Both the position numbers and the translations under genes were made by a program. From Porphyra umbilicalis (lineage: Eukaryota; Rhodophyta; Bangiophyceae; Bangiales; Bangiaceae), in NCBI GenBank assembly GCA_002049455.2, contig KV919157.1, positions 1-61,509 on the forward strand: a DNA stretch of 61,509 bases. Reading direction: 5' to 3'. Shown here piece after piece: positions 53,126 to 61,509 of the stretch. Below the pieces are notes generated by a model. The model made no database searches. It was given only the letters and a program-made list of their open reading frames with translations, and had not been told where the DNA came from. Each line of letters starts with the position of its first letter. Position 1 is the stretch's first letter.

Positions 53126-53506
53126 AGGGTTGCTCAGAACGCCCGGGGCGTCGTTAAGGGCGTCGTTAAGGGCGTCACTAGGGCGTCATTTGGGCGTCGT
53201 GCGCCCCTAACGCCCCAACTCAAAAGGGCGTCAGCAAGGCGTCGCGAAGAGAAAGTGTTCATGGGGGTCTACATAGTTCAGCAGGTGGCGGCTGTGCACC
53301 TTGGTTGGGGACAGGCACCCAGTCTTGACACAAAAATGACTTATGAAAGCAAAGTATGGGTGCCACTTTGCCCATATTGCGAATATTGAGGGTGCTACTT
53401 GGAGCGTCGTGAGGGCGCTTTGGCTGCCTAATGGGGCGTCAGTAAGGCGTCTAATCCGTCGCGCGCCCCTGACGCCCCCGAATTAGGGGCGTCGTGTACA
53501 ACCCTA
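53126..53506. mobile_element. 381-bp non-autonomous hAT-type element with perfect 8-bp target duplication
   Basis: Ends are TAGGGTTG and CAACCCTA. The same 8 bases ATCCTGGC flank both sides (53118-53125 and 53507-53514). An 8-bp duplication is the signature of hAT transposases. The interior is packed with GGCGTC/GACGCC motifs near both ends and codes for nothing. Confidence 0.82.
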
Positions 53507-54025
53507 ATCCTGGCCATGTTCAAGAACATGCGTGTGCTGTAAGCAGGCTGCAGACTACGTACAGTATTTACTCGCACATGTACAGCATCACCTATCACTT
53601 AAGGACATCATAACTGGCAGAAGAATCTTCCGGAACGTCCAGCTATGCATTCCGACACAGCAAGGCTGGTCCGCAAGACTTCGGCGCAACTGCGTCGCCA
53701 GCACGCCGTTGTCGCGGCCGTCTACTTCTTGCATTCTTCAGCTGTTGCGTCGAGCGGCGCGCCGATGCCAGTGCCTCTGCCCACCGCACTCGCCCAAACC
53801 CTGCACTCGGCCGTCCCCGACGACGCAAGCGGCGCACACCTGGACGGTGTGCGTGCCTGCCTCTCCCTCACCCACGCTCTTGCGGTGCTGCTGCATCGGC
53901 TGGTTCCTTGTACTTCTGCGTCCCGTTCTGTCGTCAACAAGACGGTACTGGCGCGTCCGCTGGTCGCTCTCTTTCGTGTTGTCTTTCCGTTGCTTTCGTG
54001 CACTCTTCTCTCCGCACCCGAAGCC

Positions 54026-55873
54026 ATGGAGCAACAGCGGGAGCTTCTTGAGCAGACCCGGGTCGCTCTGCGTGAGGAGCGCGCCGCTCGCTCTGCTGCG
54101 CAACCCCAGTCCGCCCTGCAAGGCACCAAGGAGCTCGCCACCAATGCTCTGGGGGGCTTGGCGATCGGCATTGGCGCGGTCGTGGCGGGCCCCATCGCGG
54201 GCGCGCGTACTAAGAGCGCCAAGGGCTTTTTTGCTGGCGTCGCCGGGGGGCTGTTGGTCGGTGTTGCCGCCCCGCTGGCCGGCGCTGGGACGGGCATCTA
54301 CAAGTTTGGGACGGGCGTCAAGCACCAACTGCGGGGAAAGCGGCCAGACGAAGAGGGCGGCATCGACGCGTCTGGCACGCGGGTTGTGCTCGAGGAGGAC
54401 GCCCGCGCGTATGAGGCGGAGCGGGCGGCGTTGTATGAGGGTCTACTGGCCGACGGAGCGACGGTAGTGCCGGCAGGGCAGCCGGCGGACACCACCTATT
54501 ACAAGGTGCTAGGGGTGGATGTTGACGCAGATGCGGCGACCATCCGCAAAGCCTACTACAAGCTGAGCCGGGCCAGCCACCCCGATAAGCATCCAGATGA
54601 CCCGCAGGCCAACGAGAAGTTCATCGTTATCAGCGAGGCGTACCAAGTGCTCAGCGACGATGAGAAGCGGGCGAGCTACCACGCCCACGGGAAGGACGCG
54701 GTCAACAATGACCAACTGCTGGACGCGGAGCGGCTCTTTACGCTGATGTTTGGTGCCGGTACGTTTGAGCGAGGTTCTCGGTTGGAGAAGAGGGAGGGGA
54801 GTGCTGGTGATAGGAGGCTAGCCAGTATGGCTGTGTGGGTGTGGCAGCGACAGTATGGCAGCGAGTGCGAGTCGGCTGGCATGAGCGATCGCGAGTGGAC
54901 GCAGTATGAGGTGTGGGCAGACACCTGGGCGATTTCCTCTGCGTTATGTACGGCCCCGCTATATAGGGGACTTTCAGTACCTGCATGCCGCTGTGCCACA
55001 GCGGGGGTGCCAGGCTTGTCTGCACGGTACCTATTGATGTCTGTACTTTTTTCCGGCGTCTAACTCACCTCTTATGCGACGCACGACCCCTCCCGGTTCT
55101 TGTATGTTGCCATGTACCTACCCGCTTCACCCTCTCCCCTCACAGATAAGTTCAAGCACCTCATCGGCGACATGGCGACGGCGGCCATGCATCTTACGGC
55201 CACCCCTGGCGAAGAGTCCGACAGCCCGGAAACACGGGCCCGCCTCGCTGCCGTCCAAGCAGAACGGGAGAAGTCACTTGCCCGCCTCCTGTCCCGCCGC
55301 CTCGAGCGGTTTGTCCACGGCGATGAGACGACCTTTGTTGAGCACGCCAACCGGGAAGTTGCGGTCCTTCGTGGCGAGCCGTTTGGCAAGGACCTCTTCC
55401 ACGCAGTCGGGTGGGTGTACGTCAACAAGGGGGAGATGGCACTCGGCGCTCTCAAGAGCCCCCTCGGGCTCATGGGCTACGTCTCGGAGCTGGAGGGCCT
55501 CGGCCACATGTTCCACACGCAGGTCTCGTCACTACGCGGGACCATGGGGCTCGCCGCTGCCGCGCAGTCGGCACCGAGCCGGGTAAGCAGCGGGGGCTCC
55601 CCCAAGGAGGGCTCCCCCACGGCCGGGTCGCCGTCGTCGCCAACGGGGGAGGAGGACAAGGCCGACCCGGATGCAGATGAGATCCACCAGCAAGAGACGC
55701 GGCAAGCAGTGAGCGGCCTCGGCGCGCTCTGGCTGGCCTCCCTAGTTGACGTGGAGACGACCCTCCGCAAGGTCGTTGGCCTGGTGTGCAAAGAGGAGGG
55801 CGTGTCCAAAGCGGACAGAGAACGGCGGGCGAAGGGGCTCATTGTGTTGGGAAAGATCTTCCAGTCGGCTTGA
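54026..55873 (+). CDS. DnaJ protein with X domain and a glycine-rich hydrophobic segment (two exons)
   Basis: This is an Hsp40-type co-chaperone. Exons are 54026-54758 and 55146-55873, with a GTACGT donor and CACAG acceptor splitting a GAT codon, giving 486 residues. Residues 40-90 are Gly/Ala-rich and hydrophobic (GGLAIGIGAVVAGPIAG, GGLLVGVAAPLAGAGTG), probably membrane-associating. The J domain is at 157-224 with HPD at 185-187. From about 240 follows the DnaJ-X domain (LFTLMFGADKFKHLIGD, HAVGWVYVNKGEMALG), as in plant and fungal J proteins. A Ser/Pro-rich linker precedes the C-terminal helix. The ATG at 54026 was preferred because upstream in-frame sequence lacks character. The client is unknown. 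Confidence 0.88.
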
Positions 55874-56285
55874 GGGTGGGAGGGCGAGGTGGGGAGCGCT
55901 CTGACCTGGACGACCTGCGCGTCCGAGAGTGGTCCCAGGTGTCTCTGTTTCTCCTGAGTAGGGTTTGTTTGGTTTGTTTTGTACCTCGTTTTATGCGTCT
56001 GGATCTGCGCGCCGCTTGTGCAGCGCTCGTTGCAGTCCGGCAGCTTAGTGTTCTTTGGTGGTGGCCCGTCGCTCAACCAAGTGTGTACTACATCTGCGTG
56101 ACCCCCTTTGGTTCTGCTTGCATTGCTCGGTCGCTCCAAAGTCTGTACATGCCGGCTGCCGCGGCGACCCCCGTCCGTGCCCAACGCTCGCATCTAGGTT
56201 GCTCCCAGTCCCATACCGTCGCCACGCGTCACCGGAGAGTTCCGGCCCGTTTGCTTTTCCCACTCAGGGTGCCCTCTCTCCACAG
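55874..56285. other. Downstream regions of the convergent DnaJ and NSE4 genes
   Basis: No gene is seen. T/G-rich sequence after the DnaJ stop (55960-55990) is probably 3' UTR. Confidence 0.4.
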
Positions 56286-57311
56286 CTACACCGACGGAAA
56301 CACGCTCGCATTGATGCGGTACGTTGCCTTGACCTCCTCCCACTTGTCGTAATCAAACCGCAGAATGGTCTGGGCATTCTCCATGGGAGTCTCGGCGTCC
56401 CCCCCCGGGTCTGACCTCTCCGACACGCCCTTGGCGACGAGCGTCGGCACGTTGCCCCGCATGACGAGCCGCGCACGCCCGTCCTTGATCAGGAAGCTCG
56501 AGTGGAAGATGTTCTCCACCGACCGCGAGAAGGAAACGGGGTCGACGAGGAAGGAGTAAAAGGGGGTCCCGTCCGCGCCCCGCCGTGACAACTCGCGCCG
56601 CATCGTCTCGATCTGCAAGTCGGTTTCGGTCTTGTCGAGCTTATCCTTGTCGACGACGTTCTCCGGCCGCGCCGCGGCTGCCCCCCGCAGGGAGCCGGCC
56701 CGCGGCCCCGTCGGCGCTTTGCGCTGGATGGGCGCGCGGGGCTGGATGTCGGCGAGCCCAAACATAAAGTCGACTGCCGGCGCGCGCGCGTAGTTGCGCC
56801 ACGTCGACTTGCCGAGGCTCGCAAAATCGAGCGTCGCCGTCGGCGCTTCGCCGTCCCCCGCCTCTGCCGCTCCCCCCGTCATCTGCGAGCGAATCTTGTT
56901 GACAAACGTGGCCGTATCAAAGTCTTTCAACCCCGTCTGCACCTTGGTCGCTTGCCGCTTGGCGCAGTGGGTCAACTGCGCAAACGCACGGTAGCCCATG
57001 AGGCCTTGGGAGGCAGTGAGGGAGAGCGCGTTATCGGTCAGCCGCTCATTGTCCGCAAGCAGCCGCGTGAGCTCCGTGGAGCGGGGGTTCGACGCCTCCT
57101 CCCGGTGGTCGTGCACGTCCTCCATGTGCGCGCGGAGGCGGGTGGTGACTGCGTTTTGCTTCAAGCGGGCCTCCTCCCGCTCGCGCTTTTTCTGCTCCGG
57201 CGTCTTGGCGGGCGTGCCATCGCCGCCGAGGGAGGCGGAGCCACAGCCGCGGCGGACCGGGGGGGCGTCGTCGTCGGGTGGGCCCGCTGCCGGCCGCTTG
57301 CGAGACGGCAT
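56286..57311 (-). CDS. NSE4: NSE4, kleisin subunit of the SMC5/6 complex
   Basis: This subunit bridges the SMC5 and SMC6 heads in the nuclear SMC5/6 genome-stability complex. 341 residues, no intron, from the ATG at 57311 (MPSRKRPAAGPPDDD). The N-terminus is basic and charged. The central part (NALSLTASQGLMGYRAFAQL) matches the region contacting SMC6. The conserved C-terminal Nse4 domain covers about 240-340: PFYSFLVDPVSFSRSVENIF, HSSFLIKDGRARLV, then ILRFDYDKWEEV. The length is normal for the family. The gene is divergent from IMP dehydrogenase, separated by about 870 bp. Confidence 0.88.
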   Translation of the reverse strand: MPSRKRPAAGPPDDDAPPVRRGCGSASLGGDGTPAKTPEQKKREREEARLKQNAVTTRLRAHMEDVHDHREEASNPRSTELTRLLADNERLTDNALSLTASQGLMGYRAFAQLTHCAKRQATKVQTGLKDFDTATFVNKIRSQMTGGAAEAGDGEAPTATLDFASLGKSTWRNYARAPAVDFMFGLADIQPRAPIQRKAPTGPRAGSLRGAAAARPENVVDKDKLDKTETDLQIETMRRELSRRGADGTPFYSFLVDPVSFSRSVENIFHSSFLIKDGRARLVMRGNVPTLVAKGVSERSDPGGDAETPMENAQTILRFDYDKWEEVKATYRINASVFPSV

Positions 57312-58182
57312 CGTCGGGTGGCTGTGGAAGGGGGGGGGAGGGGGCGGCGGAAATGCGCCAACGTGAACGTTGAGCGCGCCGCAAGGTCGAAAGGGTGGCG
57401 TACCGGGGCGAAGGGGGAACCGCACCAGAACTGGCGGCAAGGCGAGGCGGCACGAAGAGTAACGGCAGCAACCACGCGAGAACGCCGTCGAACGAGACGA
57501 GATGGCGAGCTTGAACTGCAACACCAAGTGAGCAGGAACAAGCTAAAAGGCAGCTCTGGGGCCAGACAGACGTGCAGCGACGCCAGGCGCAGCCGAGCAC
57601 AAGCACGATAGGGACGTAGGGCCGCATCAAACGCGAAACAAGGCTCGCTGCGCGATGCGCGGGAACAGAATCGGTGCTCCAGCCGGACTTGGACGAAATT
57701 GGCGGCACACCCGTTGACCTCGAATTATGCATCCGACGATTGGCGCGAAGTCCACTTTTCGTCCGGATACGAGTTCAGACATCCGGACGACGGGGTCGCA
57801 AGATCCGCTTTGCTCCAGATTTTCTCGACTGGAACACACTTTTTGATCATTTTACCTTTCAAGACCTCTTTTGATTGGTCAGAATAGATATCAATTCGGT
57901 ATCCGGTCAATTGTGCGACTCAGATCATCGGTTGTACTCACCGACACTTGGGGCGCCGTCGGCGACCCGATGCCATGGACAAAAACAGAGCCGACGGGCT
58001 GACGGCCGGCGGTCGCTTCGCTCACTGCGCCGGAGCCGAGAAGCAGCACCCCTTCTGCGGCACCGGCGCCGCTTCCCCCCACCCTCCCGCTTCCCTCCTT
58101 CTTGCTGCTGGTCTCTAGTCAGAACTGTTACGCAGTCGACCCCCTTTTGTGGTCCTTACTTGCAGACGGCCGCCCGGTCACC
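57312..58182. promoter_or_regulatory. Divergent intergenic region between NSE4 and IMP dehydrogenase
   Basis: It contains an AT-richer core near 57720-57920 with a short inverted repeat (CGTCCGGAT / ATCCGGACG at about 57769-57798). A possible 3' splice site, TTACTTGCAG, lies just upstream of the IMPDH start (about 58164), so a 5' UTR intron is possible. Confidence 0.4.
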
Positions 58183-59763
58183 ATGAACTCAACCATCCCC
58201 GCCCCTAAGAAGCTGCAACCGGTCGTCCCTGCCGATGAGCTTTTCAAGTACCAGGACGGGGCATCTGCGAAGGACCTGTTCAACTCGGGCGCCACCGGGT
58301 ACGCCTACAATGACTTTGTGATGCTGCCCGGCCACATCTACTTTGGCGCCGATGACGTGTCGCTGGAGACCAAGGTGTCCCGTAACGTCACGCTCCGCGC
58401 CCCGTTTGTGTCGTCGCCCATGGACACGGTGACGGAGAGCGACATGGCCATCCACATGGCGCTCTTTGGCGGCATTGGCGTCGTCCACTACAACAACACT
58501 GTGCGGGAGCAGAAGCGGGAGGTCGACCGCGTCAAGCGGTACGAGAATGGGTTCATCACTGACCCCAAGACGCTCTCCCCCCGTGACACGGTCGCGGACG
58601 CGCTGGAGATCAAGAAGCGCTATGGCTTCATGGGCATCCCCATCACCTCGTCGGGCGGCATGGAGTCCAAGCTCTGCGGCATTGTCACGACCCGGGATGT
58701 GGAGTTTGTCAAGGACGTCACGACGCCCCTACAGGACGTGATGACCACCGAGTTGGTGACGGCCAACCAGGGGACGACCCTGGAGCAGGCGTACAACATC
58801 ATCAAGAAGGCCAAGAAGGGAAAGCTCCCCATCATCAATGAGCGCGGGGAACTAGTGGGCCTCGTCGCCCGCACGGACATTCTCAAGAACCGGGACTACC
58901 CCAACTCGGCCAAGGACGCAAAGCGGAAGCGCCTGTTGTGCGGGGCGGCCATCGGTACGCGCAAGGAGGACCGTGACCGGCTCGACACGCTCGCTGAGGC
59001 GGGCATTGATGTCGTCGTCCTCGACTCCTCGCAGGGTGACTCGATGTTCCAGCTGGATATGCTCAGGTGGATCAAGACTGCCCACCCGGGCCTTGACGTT
59101 ATTGCCGGTAACGTTGTCACGCAGAACCAGGCCGCCCACCTGATTGCCGCTGGCGCCGACGGCCTCCGCGTTGGCATGGGCTGCGGCTCCATTTGTACGA
59201 CGCAGGAGGTGATGGCGTGCGGGCGGCCGCAGGCAACGGCGGTGTACCGAGTGGCCAAGCTGGCTGCCGAGCACGGCGTCCCGGTCATTGCCGACGGTGG
59301 GGTGTCGTCGGTCGGCCACATCATCAAGGGCCTTGCGCTCGGCGCGTCGTCCGTCATGATGGGCTCGATGCTCGCGGGCACCCAGGAGAGCCCAGGAGAG
59401 TATGTCTACCGCTCGGCGCCAGGCGGCGACGGCACCGTCCGGTACAAGAAGTACCGCGGCATGGGCAGCGTGGCGGCGATGAAGGCGGGGTCCGCGGTCC
59501 GTTACTTTGCCGAAGGGGAGAATGAGCGCATCCGCGTCGCGCAGGGCGTGACTGGCTCCGTGGCGGACAAGGGCTCCCTGAAGCGCTACTTGCCCTACTT
59601 GACCACTGCGGTCAAGCACGGCTTGCAAGACATGGGCGTCATGTCCGTCGCGCAGATGCATGAGTACATGCGGGCGGACAACCTGCGCTTCCAAGTACGG
59701 ACGCCTGCGGCGCAGGCCGAGGGGGGGGTCCACTCGCTCGCGTCGTGGGACCGCGAGCACTGA
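58183..59763 (+). CDS. IMPDH: Inosine-5'-monophosphate dehydrogenase
   Basis: It oxidises IMP to XMP with NAD+, the committed step of GTP synthesis. 526 residues, uninterrupted. The ATG at 58183 is in good context (CACCATGA) and matches eukaryotic IMPDH N-termini. Landmarks are the barrel start [19 protein letters not shown], two CBS domains at about 125-235, the substrate loop [14 protein letters not shown] with catalytic C338, [20 protein letters not shown] for phosphate binding, and [10 protein letters not shown] of the flap. The loop has Cys in GMGCGS where many enzymes have Ser. The gene is preceded by a pyrimidine-rich leader. Confidence 0.96.
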   Translation: MNSTIPAPKKLQPVVPADELFKYQDGASAKDLFNSGATGYAYNDFVMLPGHIYFGADDVSLETKVSRNVTLRAPFVSSPMDTVTESDMAIHMALFGGIGVVHYNNTVREQKREVDRVKRYENGFITDPKTLSPRDTVADALEIKKRYGFMGIPITSSGGMESKLCGIVTTRDVEFVKDVTTPLQDVMTTELVTANQGTTLEQAYNIIKKAKKGKLPIINERGELVGLVARTDILKNRDYPNSAKDAKRKRLLCGAAIGTRKEDRDRLDTLAEAGIDVVVLDSSQGDSMFQLDMLRWIKTAHPGLDVIAGNVVTQNQAAHLIAAGADGLRVGMGCGSICTTQEVMACGRPQATAVYRVAKLAAEHGVPVIADGGVSSVGHIIKGLALGASSVMMGSMLAGTQESPGEYVYRSAPGGDGTVRYKKYRGMGSVAAMKAGSAVRYFAEGENERIRVAQGVTGSVADKGSLKRYLPYLTTAVKHGLQDMGVMSVAQMHEYMRADNLRFQVRTPAAQAEGGVHSLASWDREH

Positions 59764-60300
59764 AGTGGTGTGCGCGGTGGCCGCGCGCCTAATTCTCTTT
59801 CCTACCTGGTGTTTAGGAGGCAACTGGGCAGTGATCGCTTGGGGAGGACGTTACCTGCCGGCTGCCTAGTGGTCTGTTGTGGTTGAACCCTTGCCCACTC
59901 GCTATACGGCCGAGGGCAACACGCCTCCAAGCAATGGACAGTGGTGCACGATCATGCCGCCCGTGTCCTTCAGAGGGTCCTCGGGTGCAGCCTTCGTTTG
60001 CAAGTCTCCCGCGTTACGTGCGCGAAGTACCGGACACCGAGCACAGTGAACAATACATGAGACGACCAGATGTAAGAGGACCCAGCGCTCTGTTGATTGA
60101 ATAGCAGCGCACACGGACGTGGTCGGTCGGCGCGGCCATCATCGAGACAACATGCCTGGTCGGCAGGCTATGCCCATGGACCAGGGCACGTCCCGCCGCG
60201 CGCGATAAACGGAGCCACGAAAAGGGGGGGGGGCTGAGCAAAACAGGGCGAGCAGTGACGAGCAACAAGGGGGAAAAACGAAGCAGAACGATCACGGCAT
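59764..60300. other. Downstream regions of the convergent IMPDH and E2 genes
   Basis: No gene is seen. Confidence 0.4.
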
Positions 60301-61509
60301 TCAATACAGCAGGCTCTCCACGTCGTTCTCAATCAAGTGGGCCAGGTCGCGGAGGAACTCGGCCGCGTGGGAGCCGTAAATATGCCGGTGGTCGCACGTA
60401 ATCGTCACAGTCATCTTCTTCTCCACCGCAAACGTGCCCGGCGACGGCACGACCACCGTCGGCTCCGAGGCGCCAATGGCCAGGATCCCGCCCGCCCCCG
60501 CCGGCAGGATCGAGTCAAACTGGGACACCCCAAACATGCCCATGTTGGACACAAAGAAGGTGCCCGTCGAGTACTCGGCGGGCTTGAGCTTTCCTTGCAC
60601 CGCCCGCTTGACGAGGTCCTTCCACGAGCGGGAGAGGCTGTAAATGTCCGTCGTGTCGGCCGCCGCGAGCACCGGGGTGATGAGCCCCCCGTTTGGGAGG
60701 GAGACGGCCATGGCCACATTCACGTCCCCGCGGTAGACAATGGCATTGTCGGCGTAGCTCGCGTTGATGATCGGGTGCTTGGTCAGCGTCAGGCCGACGG
60801 CCTTGGCGAGGAGCGACGAGACGGTGACGCCCTTGGGCTTGAGTTTGGCGTAGAGCGCGTCAAAGGCCGTCGTCTTGATGCCGTACGAGACGCGGTAGAC
60901 GGGCACGCCGAGCGTCGCGTTCATGTTGCCGACGACCGCCTTTTGCATGGCCGTCATGGCGACGGCGCCTTCGGGCATGGGCGCCGCGGCGGCGGCGGGC
61001 GCGGCCGCCGCCGCCGCCGTCGCGCCGGCCGACGAGCCCGCCGACACGGGCGCCGGCGCCGACGGGGCGGCCGACGCGGCCTTGCCCGACGTCCACGCCG
61101 CCGACTGGGGCGGCTTGCCCGCCGCCGCCAACACATCGTCGGCGGTGATGCGGCCAAAGTTGCCCGTGCCCGTCACCGAGGCGAGGGTCACGCCCTCCTT
61201 TTTGGCCACCTTGACCGCGTCGGGCGTCGCGCGGAGCACCCCCCCCGACGGGGGCGCGGCCGCACCGGGCGCCGCCGCCGCCCCCGGCCCGCCACCGCCG
61301 CCGCCGCCGGGGCGCTGCAGCGCACCCGTCACATCGTCTGCAATGATGCGGCCGCCCGGCCCCGAGCCCGCCACGGTGGCGAGGTCGAGCCCCCCCCCGG
61401 CGGCGAGCTTCTTGGCCAGCGGCGACGCCACGATGCGCCCCGTGTTGACAATCGGCGCCGCAACGGCGGCGGCGGCGGCGGCGGTGCCCGTCGCGGCGGC
61501 AACGGCGCC
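60301..61509 (-). CDS. Plastid-type dihydrolipoamide acetyltransferase (pyruvate dehydrogenase E2), 5' end outside the window
   Basis: E2 core of the plastid pyruvate dehydrogenase complex, supplying acetyl-CoA for fatty-acid synthesis. The frame is open to the right edge. The lipoyl domain, transit peptide and start are beyond it (the GTG at 61431 is an internal valine). Two peripheral-subunit-binding-like domains follow one another: IVASPLAKKLAAGGGLDLAT...GRIIADDV and LRATPDAVKVAKKEGVTLAS...GRITADDV, separated by Gly/Ala/Pro linkers. The catalytic domain (MTAMQKAVVGNMNATLGVPV, FFVSNMGMFGVSQFDSILPA) ends with CDHRHIYGSHAAEFL, containing the active-site His. Its resemblance to cyanobacterial E2 points to the plastid complex. 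Confidence 0.9.
   Translation of the reverse strand, partial: GAVAAATGTAAAAAAVAAPIVNTGRIVASPLAKKLAAGGGLDLATVAGSGPGGRIIADDVTGALQRPGGGGGGGPGAAAAPGAAAPPSGGVLRATPDAVKVAKKEGVTLASVTGTGNFGRITADDVLAAAGKPPQSAAWTSGKAASAAPSAPAPVSAGSSAGATAAAAAAPAAAAAPMPEGAVAMTAMQKAVVGNMNATLGVPVYRVSYGIKTTAFDALYAKLKPKGVTVSSLLAKAVGLTLTKHPIINASYADNAIVYRGDVNVAMAVSLPNGGLITPVLAAADTTDIYSLSRSWKDLVKRAVQGKLKPAEYSTGTFFVSNMGMFGVSQFDSILPAGAGGILAIGASEPTVVVPSPGTFAVEKKMTVTITCDHRHIYGSHAAEFLRDLAHLIENDVESLLY

Larger units (their letters stand above)
51638..54025. other. Region between PGLP and the DnaJ gene
   Basis: It holds the PGLP promoter side, the two inverted-repeat elements listed, and sequence upstream of the DnaJ start. A frame open from 53645 into the DnaJ gene is considered leader sequence. 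Confidence 0.45.

Noticed and set aside
54950..54975. TATA box (CTATATAGGGG)
   Set aside because: It lies inside the DnaJ intron with no gene starting downstream in the right place.

Overview
The window looks like nuclear DNA of a red alga, probably a Porphyra/Pyropia-type bangiophyte. This is an inference from gene content and base composition. The DNA is very GC-rich with many long runs of G or C. It carries a short red-lineage LHC antenna gene, a cyanobacterial-type (plastid) pyruvate dehydrogenase E2 and a transit-peptide-bearing phosphoglycolate phosphatase. Genes have no or few short GT-AG introns. No bacterial operons, tRNA, rRNA or CRISPR arrays were seen.

Bases 1-17330 are a nest of transposable elements. 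The host element is a degenerate Ty3/Gypsy chromodomain retrotransposon on the minus strand (tRNA-primed, gag, then protease, reverse transcriptase, RNase H, integrase and chromodomain, then an unusual C-terminal extension). Its left end lies outside the window, and a broken plus-strand gene (93-2048) sits just beyond pol. Three later insertions cut it: two copies, in opposite orientation, of a non-autonomous LTR retrotransposon with 473-bp LTRs (5206-8913 inside RT, 11957-16288 inside gag), and a 441-bp TA-flanked inverted-repeat element (9604-10044, between protease and RT). Target-site duplications can be read for each one.

Bases 18484-21393 hold a large unidentified transposase-like gene interrupted by one in-frame TAG. 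From 22.9 kb rightward the window is host DNA: a possible gene fragment, an LHC antenna gene (24372-25608), a small BAH-domain chromatin protein (26638-27837), a possible small membrane protein, and a striking inverted duplication (about 29.65-33.05 kb) of a secreted Cys/Trp-rich four-repeat protein. A mostly gene-poor 7.5-kb stretch with several tandem repeats follows, then a two-exon DUF5060-type glycoside hydrolase (40603-42876) and another 6 kb without recognisable genes.

The right end is gene-dense: aldose 1-epimerase (frame-disrupted at homopolymers) convergent with phosphoglycolate phosphatase, two hAT-type inverted-repeat candidates (one with a perfect 8-bp duplication), a DnaJ/X-domain protein, NSE4 of the SMC5/6 complex, IMP dehydrogenase, and the plastid pyruvate dehydrogenase E2 subunit, which runs off the right edge. 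These host genes are metabolically unrelated. LHC, PGLP and E2 share only a plastid destination.
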